A stretch of DNA of 64,000 nt from a virus, in the IMG/VR virus record IMGVR_UViG_3300032285_004073, positions 62,001 through 126,000 of that record; one strand, written 5' to 3'. The notes beneath the pieces were generated by a model that worked only from the letters and a program-made list of their open reading frames with translations, was not told the origin of the DNA and searched no databases. Made by a program: the position numbers and the translations under genes. Shown here one piece after another: positions 58,292 through 64,000 of this stretch (the first letter of the stretch is position 1; each line of letters begins with the position of its first letter).

Positions 58292-58467
58292 TGACAACGA
58301 AAATACTTATTGAAAACGGTGGAGAATTTCATATTCCCCATGAAAAAGTTGCAGAATTGATTAATTGGTTAAATCACGCTCAGGCAATTCGCACGACACC
58401 AAAAACAGAGCAAGTCAAAGAAATTATTAACAATCAATTTACTGGAAAAGAATTGATTAATGGTTAA
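58291..58467 (+). CDS. Short protein of 58 residues
   Basis: A complete small reading frame from ATG 58291 to TAA 58467, filling the gap between the gp16-like gene and dUTPase: MTTKILIENGGEFHIPHEKV is the start, followed by AELINWLNHAQAIRTTPKTE and a helical end. It has no known motif. The frame fits the packed gene layout, ends 9 nt before dut, and codon use agrees with neighbours. Function unknown. Confidence 0.6.
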   Translation: MTTKILIENGGEFHIPHEKVAELINWLNHAQAIRTTPKTEQVKEIINNQFTGKELING

Positions 58468-58476
58468 AATACCTTT

Positions 58477-58926
58477 ATGGACGAATTTAAAATAGAACCG
58501 ATAAAGATACACTTTATCAAAACACATCCCGATGCAGTTCTTCCTTCCAAGAAGAATGTTAACGATACGGGATATGATCTTACAGCAGTTGAAAATGTTA
58601 CCATTCCAGCTAAGGGTGCAGCTGTAGTTCCTACAGGATTACAAGTAGCAAAGACGGAAAGAGGTTTATGGTATTTAATTTTACCAAGATCTGGTATGGG
58701 ATTCAAACATAGCATTCAACCGCATTTAGGTGTTATTGATAATGGATATAGAGGAGATTTAGCAGTAAAGCTTTATAACTTTTCAGACATTGATTATAAT
58801 GTTAATAAAGGAGATCGCATAGCGCAGATAGCTTATTTTCCTTTATTGTGTATTGAATCATTTTGGGCTACAGAAACAGAAACAACAGATCGCGGAGATA
58901 ACGGATTCGGCAGCTCAGGAAATTGA
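58477..58926 (+). CDS. dut: dUTPase (trimeric)
   Basis: Hydrolyses dUTP to dUMP, feeding ThyX and keeping uracil out of DNA. The 149-residue protein contains the family motifs in order: DTGYDL (about 30-35), PRSGMGFKHSI (about 70-80), GVIDNGYRGDLAVKLYN (about 85-101), GDRIAQIAY (about 112-120) and the C-terminal Gly-rich RGDNGFGSSG. Its stop overlaps the gene 44 ATG (ATGA), so they are co-translated. Confidence 0.95.
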   Translation: MDEFKIEPIKIHFIKTHPDAVLPSKKNVNDTGYDLTAVENVTIPAKGAAVVPTGLQVAKTERGLWYLILPRSGMGFKHSIQPHLGVIDNGYRGDLAVKLYNFSDIDYNVNKGDRIAQIAYFPLLCIESFWATETETTDRGDNGFGSSGN

Positions 58927-59864
58927 TGACAAATCATTACGAAAAACTTTGGGTTGAGAAATATCGTCCTAAAACATTAAAGGATATTATTCTCTCAGAA
59001 GAGAATAGAAAGCATTTTGAAACCCTCGGAGAAGATACTCCTAATATTCTTTTCCACGGTTCGCCAGGAACTGGCAAAAGTACTTTAGCAAAAATTATTG
59101 TTAATGACATTCTTAAATGCCAATATCTTTATATTAATGCTTCGGATGAAAGTGGAATTGATACTATTAGAAACAAAGTCATTAGTTTTGCCCAGACACG
59201 TTCAGTAGATGGTAAGAAAAAAGTAGTAATATTAGAAGAAGCAGATGGTCTTACAGGAGATGCATTACGCATTCTTCGCAATGTTATGGAAGAATATGTC
59301 GACACTACTCGTTTTATTCTTACAGCTAATTATCTTAATAAGATAATAGAACCTATTAGATCCCGTTGTTTGCTTTTCAAATTACAACCCGATGTTTTAG
59401 ACTGCGTATCAAGAGTAGTTGATATTATCAAAGCAGAAAATATAACACTAGACGCTAGTGTTAAGTCTAAATTAGTAGAATGGACAAGTAATAGATATCC
59501 AGATCTTAGAAGAATTATTAATGATCTTCAAAAATGTTCCGTCACAGGAACCTTAACATTCTCAGAAGAAAATTTAGTGTCAGATCTCGCTGGGTTTATT
59601 ATAAAGGGATTGACAACTGCTAAGATATCAGCTTTAGATCTCAGGAAGAAAGTTATTGAATCTGAAAAAACGTTTAATAATGATTACCAAACACTTTTAA
59701 AACAAATATTTGATTATATCTATGATTCTGATTTACCAGAGAAGGAAAAGAAAATACTCCTCGTAGACACTGGAGAATATCTTTATAGAGATAACTTTGT
59801 TCTAGACCATGAAATTAATTTCTTTTGTTGTCTTCTTGCTATGGAAGCTTCTTTAAGAAATTAA
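58926..59864 (+). CDS. 44: Clamp-loader large subunit (gp44)
   Basis: AAA+ ATPase of 312 residues that loads the sliding clamp with gp62. WVEKYRPKTLKDII (about 9-22) is the standard RFC start, Walker A GSPGTGKST (45-53), Walker B VVILEEADGL (about 99-108, with E-E-A-D), sensor 1 RFILTANYLN (about 127-136) and PIRSRC (about 141-146) with the arginine finger. I use the ATG at 58926. A TTG codon directly before it would add one residue. Same size as T4 gp44 (319). Confidence 0.95.
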   Translation: MTNHYEKLWVEKYRPKTLKDIILSEENRKHFETLGEDTPNILFHGSPGTGKSTLAKIIVNDILKCQYLYINASDESGIDTIRNKVISFAQTRSVDGKKKVVILEEADGLTGDALRILRNVMEEYVDTTRFILTANYLNKIIEPIRSRCLLFKLQPDVLDCVSRVVDIIKAENITLDASVKSKLVEWTSNRYPDLRRIINDLQKCSVTGTLTFSEENLVSDLAGFIIKGLTTAKISALDLRKKVIESEKTFNNDYQTLLKQIFDYIYDSDLPEKEKKILLVDTGEYLYRDNFVLDHEINFFCCLLAMEASLRN

Positions 59865-60424
59865 GCGTAACGTTTTTCAAATGCTCCAGAAGCTGGAATA
59901 GAAGTATTTTTAGTAGGTAAAGATTGATCTTTCGGTCTATTGCCTAAAGCCCCAAAATCATTTTTTAATTCCTCCGGTTTAGACCCAATGGGTTGTTCAT
60001 ATTTATTAGGAACACCTTGGACCGGTGGTAAATTATTACCAAAACGCAATACTTCAATATATTTTAAATCTCCAGGAACCTCAAATTCATTAAATTCTGT
60101 AGGATATTGAACAGTTCGAGGATCACATTTTAAAACTAATACAACATTATTAGAACCGGCAATACTATTTGCATCTTTAGCATTAGCATTATTGGAATTG
60201 CCATTTACTTCACTAATAAAGAAAAAGGTATCAGGGTTTTGTTGTAAAATGTTTTGAATCCAAGAATGGAACAATTCATCTGTTTCATATCTTTGTTTAT
60301 AGAAATCAGACTTAAAAAACTCTGGTCTGAGTTTTACTGGTGTTCCGGTGCGAAAACCTCCGTTTGTATAGTGGGCAAAGGCTCTTTCACATAAGGTTTC
60401 GAATTTATTGAATTTTTGACTCAT
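59861..60424 (-). CDS. Conserved hypothetical protein, 187 residues
   Basis: Starts MSQKFNKFETLCERAFAHYT, then NGGFRTGTPVKLRPEFFKSD, a pattern I know from T4-like aquatic phages as F-x-x-L-x-E/C-x-x-x followed by G-G-F-x-x-G-x-x-V-K-x-R, where it is a virion-associated hypothetical. The middle has a beta-rich block with LVLKCDPRTVQYPTEF (about 95-110), and the last 50 residues are Pro-rich and disordered. A late box faces it. Function unknown. Confidence 0.65.
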   Translation of the reverse strand: MSQKFNKFETLCERAFAHYTNGGFRTGTPVKLRPEFFKSDFYKQRYETDELFHSWIQNILQQNPDTFFFISEVNGNSNNANAKDANSIAGSNNVVLVLKCDPRTVQYPTEFNEFEVPGDLKYIEVLRFGNNLPPVQGVPNKYEQPIGSKPEELKNDFGALGNRPKDQSLPTKNTSIPASGAFEKRYA

Positions 60425-60442
60425 AGATATTGTATGTTAGAC

Positions 60443-60454
60443 CTAAATATTTAC
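60443..60454. promoter_or_regulatory. Bidirectional late-type promoter (CTAAATATTTAC)
   Basis: CTAAATAT on the plus strand (60443-60450, 11 nt before the gene 25 ATG) and GTAAATAT on the minus strand (60447-60454, 22 nt before the 60424 ATG) overlap in a near-palindrome in the 37-bp divergent gap. There is no SD in front of gene 25. Confidence 0.45.
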
Positions 60455-60461
60455 CTCCGAC

Positions 60462-60968
60462 ATGGCAACTATTCACATAGATAATTTAATTAACCCTCGT
60501 CAAGTTAATTCAAAGGCTACAGTTTTGACTCAACCTAATAAACCAACTGTAGCTGTTTATACAGATTTACACTTAGATTTATCCGAAATTTATAATATTG
60601 GAATAGGAACAAATCCACAAAAATCTAATGATATTAAAGTAGATAATGATGCAGCTGCTATAAAAAATTCTTTATATAATATTTTTACAACTATTCCCGG
60701 ACAAAAAATATTAAATCCTTCTTTTGGTTGTAATCTTAATCAATTTGTATTTGAAGAAGTATCTGAAATTAAAGGTAAAATAATAGGTGATACTATTTTA
60801 AATGCTATTAATGTCTATGAACCCAGAGTTCAAGTCCTAAATATACAAGTATATCCTTTACCAGATCAACTGATGTATTACATTATTATGTCATATCAAA
60901 TGGTTGGGATAGCTAGCACATTTTCAACGCAAATACAAATATTTCCAAATAATATCTTAATAGTATGA
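60462..60968 (+). CDS. 25: Baseplate wedge protein (gp25)
   Basis: gp25 of the contractile baseplate, 168 residues (T4 132). The core includes AAAIKNSLYNIFTTIPGQKI (about 65-84), then LNPSFGCNLNQFVFE (85-99), the gp25/phage-baseplate signature (R/K-N-x-L-x-N-x-x-x-x-x-P-G-x-x-x-x-x-P-x-F-G), and YEPRVQVLNIQVY (about 122-134) toward the end. The first 40 residues are extra compared with T4. It overlaps gene 6 by 4 nt, the usual order. Confidence 0.93.
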   Translation: MATIHIDNLINPRQVNSKATVLTQPNKPTVAVYTDLHLDLSEIYNIGIGTNPQKSNDIKVDNDAAAIKNSLYNIFTTIPGQKILNPSFGCNLNQFVFEEVSEIKGKIIGDTILNAINVYEPRVQVLNIQVYPLPDQLMYYIIMSYQMVGIASTFSTQIQIFPNNILIV

Positions 60969-62764
60969 GTAACATCCCTTCCACACCAAATGATTATGTA
61001 GCCTTTGATGCTACTAATATTAGCGATTTAATAATCAATCGTTTAAATCAAGGTCAGGTATTCACTGATCAAAATTATCAGGGATCTAATATGTCTGCTA
61101 TTATAGACATTATTAGTTATTCTTTTAGTACCTTATTATTTTATCTTAATAAAACAGCTTCAGAAAGTCTTTTTTCAGAAGCTCAGGTGTATGAAAACAT
61201 GAATAGAATTGTTAAACTTTTAAATTATAATCCTCTTGGTAGAATTACACAAAACGTACCTTATACTTTAAACTCTTCATCTTCCTTACCAGCTGGGAAC
61301 TATATAATCCCTCGTTACAGTTATATAAAAGTAGGAGCTGATACGTATTCATTTAATACAGACATAGCTTTTACAAATTCAGCAAACGGAGTAATTGAAT
61401 TACAAAATGTAAATTCTGATTTTTTCCTTTACCAAGGCCAATTTCAAGAATATCCTATATATTCGGCTCAAGGAATTAATAATGAAATACTTTATATTAG
61501 CTTGGGATCTGACACTTATGTAGACCATTTTAATTTATTTGTTTATGTTAAAGATGTAAACACCGGATTATGGACTCAATGGAAACAAACTCCTAATTTA
61601 TTTTTAAATAAATCCACAGATAAAAATTATGAAATAAGATTTAATGCAAATAAAAATTATGAAATTAAATTTGGTGATAATATTAACGGATCAGCATTAA
61701 ATGATGGCGACAAAGTCTTGGTATATTATTTAAATATAAATCCAAACGCTACAGCATTAGCAGCCAATACATTAAACAAATTACCAATTGCTCTCTATAA
61801 TAGTGTAAATTACAATCAAATTTTAAATAACACTATTTCTAACCCAACATATATAATACCTCAAAATTATTTAAAATATGTAACTATTAATAATGATTAT
61901 CCTTCTAATCCTTATTCTGAAGAGGAAAGCGTTGATAGCATAAGAAATAACGCACCTAAAAATTTTAGTTTCCAACAAAGATTGGTCACAGCTAATGATT
62001 TTCAATCGTATATAAATTCAAATTATGCTCATTTATTTGCCAATAGTTCCGTAGTTAATAATGACGATTATTTAAGTGGCCATATAAAATATCTATATAA
62101 CATAGGTATAGATTCTCCGCAATCTGATAATAATATTTTATACAGCCAAATTAAATTTGCGAATAGTTGCAATTTTAATAATGTATACGTTTATCTTGTT
62201 CCTAAAAATTCCACACAACAATACGTAGCAGCTTCGCAAAAGGAATTTATAATATCTGAACTACAAGAAAAAAAGGTTTTAACATCAGAAGTTGTGATTA
62301 TAGATCCGGTTTATATGGCTTTAGATTTCTATGCCAAATCACCTTATTCTAAACCTTCAACTAATGACATTAATAATAGTAAACTTTTAATTTACAAACA
62401 ATCTCATAGTAGAAGATCTCCAGCTGGGATTCAAGCTGATGTAATAGCTTTAATTAAAAAGACATTTAATAATCAGACATCGACATTAGGTCAAATGATT
62501 GATTTGCATAAATTGACAAATGATATTTTAAATATTGATGGAGTAGATCATATTCAAACATATAGAAGTGATACAGATTCTTATGCAGAAGGTATTTCCC
62601 TTTTAGTTTGGAATAATTCTTATCCTCAATTAGACGTTTATACAACATCTCAAAATATACAATTACAATACTTTCAATTTCCAGTATTTAATAACATAAA
62701 CAATTTAATTAATAGAATTCAAATTGTTGATAACAGTGGTGTAATTCAAGTTTCGGATTACTAA
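60965..62764 (+). CDS. 6: Baseplate wedge protein (gp6)
   Basis: A 599-residue baseplate J-like protein (T4 gp6 660). AFDATNISDLIINRLNQGQV (about 14-33), then SAIIDIISYSFSTLLFYLNK (about 44-63), is the typical start of gp6, with MNRIVKLLNYNPLGR next. RNNAPKNFSFQQRLVTANDF (about 329-348) is the conserved core P-x-x-x-x-x-Q-x-R-x-V-T-x-x-D. The C-terminus holds the repeated Y-L-x-P and I-D-L-H elements. It forms the ring that joins baseplate wedges. Confidence 0.93.
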   Translation: MSNIPSTPNDYVAFDATNISDLIINRLNQGQVFTDQNYQGSNMSAIIDIISYSFSTLLFYLNKTASESLFSEAQVYENMNRIVKLLNYNPLGRITQNVPYTLNSSSSLPAGNYIIPRYSYIKVGADTYSFNTDIAFTNSANGVIELQNVNSDFFLYQGQFQEYPIYSAQGINNEILYISLGSDTYVDHFNLFVYVKDVNTGLWTQWKQTPNLFLNKSTDKNYEIRFNANKNYEIKFGDNINGSALNDGDKVLVYYLNINPNATALAANTLNKLPIALYNSVNYNQILNNTISNPTYIIPQNYLKYVTINNDYPSNPYSEEESVDSIRNNAPKNFSFQQRLVTANDFQSYINSNYAHLFANSSVVNNDDYLSGHIKYLYNIGIDSPQSDNNILYSQIKFANSCNFNNVYVYLVPKNSTQQYVAASQKEFIISELQEKKVLTSEVVIIDPVYMALDFYAKSPYSKPSTNDINNSKLLIYKQSHSRRSPAGIQADVIALIKKTFNNQTSTLGQMIDLHKLTNDILNIDGVDHIQTYRSDTDSYAEGISLLVWNNSYPQLDVYTTSQNIQLQYFQFPVFNNINNLINRIQIVDNSGVIQVSDY

Positions 62765-62769
62765 AATAG

Positions 62770-64000
62770 ATGCAAGCTACTCAGGATCCATTAATATTAA
62801 ACGAATCAATTTATTTTGATTATTCCCCTCCTCCTACTTTTTCTGGGCATTATAATAGGCATCCTTTTAGAATTCACATAACATCTTCTCATAGCGATCA
62901 ACATATTATTTCTTTAGATGCAAAATATTCAAGATCTTACAACCCTCAACCTAATCCTAATAAATGGTCTTTTTTAAGACCTGAATATAGATTTTTAGAT
63001 TTAAGTGGCAATAAAATTAATTACATAACCACTCAAGATACACCATTTTATATTGGTTCAGACGGTAATTTAAATAATGTTAGCGGAACCTTTATTGGTG
63101 TTAGTGGGTTTGCGGAATTTTATTTTATAGATGATATTTATAATTTTGACTTAGCCATAAACAATCAACCTTATACTACTATTATAGCTACTCTACAAAC
63201 AAGTGGTATAAATTATTTTTTCAATAACAATGAATATATTTCTACCTCATATGCCAATAGTTTAGCAACAGCATATCAACCTCATATTTTTTATTATCGA
63301 AATCCAGATTATATAAAAATATCAGAAAATGGCGGTAGAGATTTTATTAACCCAAGATGGTCTGCCACAACACAACCAATTGTGTTTACTCTTAATTGGA
63401 ATGGAAATTATATCTACAATGATGTAAACATACCAACCTATAATGAACCTTATAATTTTTGTCATTATTTCCCCAATTCTCAAAATCAACAAATACAAAT
63501 TAAAGCTAATACAGTTGGCGTAAGTTCCAATTTTAATGATAATCTAGTAATATCCTATAGTAATAAAGATGGTTATCGTTCTCAGAGTTATTGTAAGACA
63601 TATTTTAATATACCCAATAGTCAAACATCTCTCGGAGCTTATATTACAGCATCTGTTAATTTTGATTCTGGTCTAGATTTTACTGGAAATGCGTTTAGTC
63701 CCAAGATTTGGATATCAAATCCTAATGCTGGTACAGTGACTATTGCTGAGTATAATGACCCTAGCATTTTTAATACTACAGATCCTAACTTTACATCGAC
63801 TCAATTTAAAAATTTTAATGTACCTATTGTTATAAATCCAGATTATACCAAAGATAATTTTTCCACAATAGGATTTCATGGCATTAATAGTATAGCAGTT
63901 TTACCTCCTCCGGATTTTAAAGCATGGGCTTGTGACGGTGAATTAAATTACCTTTACAAATTTTCCACAGAGGGAAGTATAATTTCTGCAATTGATATTA
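62770..64000 (+). CDS. Large baseplate/fibre-type structural protein (truncated by window edge)
   Basis: Open from ATG 62770, 5 nt after gene 6, to the right edge (410 codons, no stop). It begins MQATQDPLILNESIYFDYSP and is rich in Asn, Ser, Tyr, Phe and Pro with beta-type spacing. Segments like LNWNGNYIYNDVNIP and GAYITASVNFDSGLDF (about 291-306 in the latter) suggest repeated beta-sandwich domains. T4 has gene 7 (baseplate wedge) next after 6, so a gp7-like or other baseplate component fits the position, but sequence identity with gp7 is not evident. Confidence 0.7.
   Translation, partial: MQATQDPLILNESIYFDYSPPPTFSGHYNRHPFRIHITSSHSDQHIISLDAKYSRSYNPQPNPNKWSFLRPEYRFLDLSGNKINYITTQDTPFYIGSDGNLNNVSGTFIGVSGFAEFYFIDDIYNFDLAINNQPYTTIIATLQTSGINYFFNNNEYISTSYANSLATAYQPHIFYYRNPDYIKISENGGRDFINPRWSATTQPIVFTLNWNGNYIYNDVNIPTYNEPYNFCHYFPNSQNQQIQIKANTVGVSSNFNDNLVISYSNKDGYRSQSYCKTYFNIPNSQTSLGAYITASVNFDSGLDFTGNAFSPKIWISNPNAGTVTIAEYNDPSIFNTTDPNFTSTQFKNFNVPIVINPDYTKDNFSTIGFHGINSIAVLPPPDFKAWACDGELNYLYKFSTEGSIISAIDI

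Noticed and set aside
1-64000. FolE and QueD, and the sliding clamp gp45, helicase gp41, gp14 and gp17
   Set aside because: I looked for these partners and saw no candidates in the window; they may lie outside it.

Overview
The window is a 64 kb stretch of an AT-rich (roughly 30% G+C by eye) T4-like myovirus genome. The evidence is the set of T4 core genes: uvsX, family-B DNA polymerase (gp43), gp46/gp47, the gp55 late sigma factor, uvsW, uvsY, gp61 primase, gp62 and gp44 clamp loader, a gp31-like co-chaperonin, gp20 portal, gp21 protease, gp22 scaffold, gp23 capsid, gp13, gp15, gp4, gp25 and gp6. No tRNA, integrase, transposase, photosynthesis gene or CRISPR array was found. The host cannot be named; the marine/freshwater T4-like phages are the closest in style. 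Genes are tightly packed, often overlapping by 4-30 nt, and no gene-free stretch exceeds about 100 bp.

Layout. (1) 1-10.4 kb, minus strand: replication and nucleotide genes (uvsX, thyX, a TGT/DpdA-like transglycosylase, DNA polymerase, a glycosyltransferase, queE, gene 46). (2) 10.4-22.5 kb, minus: an island of 14 genes for glycosyltransferases, FkbM and other methyltransferases and a sugar epimerase, placed between gene 46 and gene 47, which are neighbours in T4. (3) 22.5-26.1 kb, minus: genes 47, 55, uvsW, uvsY. (4) 26.1-33.8 kb, plus: small unknown genes, a GIY-YIG protein, then a second glycan island (GT9-like, FkbM, sulfotransferase, SGNH-like, GT92-like, GT-B, DUF616-like). (5) 33.8-40.8 kb, minus: fibre and adhesin genes and the portal. 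(6) 40.9-50.7 kb, plus: P-loop kinase, primase, the queC / glycosyltransferase / class-II amidotransferase / DUF366-like operon, gp62, gp31-like and a DinG-like helicase. (7) 50.7-64 kb, mostly plus: neck and head genes, capsid, a second P-loop kinase, a glycosylase-like protein, small terminase, dUTPase, gp44, then baseplate gp25 and gp6 and a large structural gene running off the right edge.

Main biological point. Three separate loci (transglycosylase 2326-3195, queE 7737-8495, queC/GAT/DUF366 44633-47238) look like parts of one pathway that makes a 7-deazaguanine and inserts it into phage DNA. The stand-alone class-II glutamine amidotransferase, two genes after queC, suggests an amidine (archaeosine-like) end product; a DUF366-like protein may add or replace a further step. 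FolE and QueD are not in the window.

Regulation. Two promoter classes are visible. One is sigma70-like (TTGA-type -35, usually a 16-17 bp spacer, TATAAT-type -10) in front of replication and modification genes. The other is a T4-late-like NTAAATA/TATAAATA octamer in front of structural genes. Both lie unusually close to start codons (about 6-17 nt), and Shine-Dalgarno sequences are mostly missing, so many mRNAs may be leaderless or nearly so. The major capsid gene is the clear exception, with a good SD, GC-richer codons and a strong terminator.
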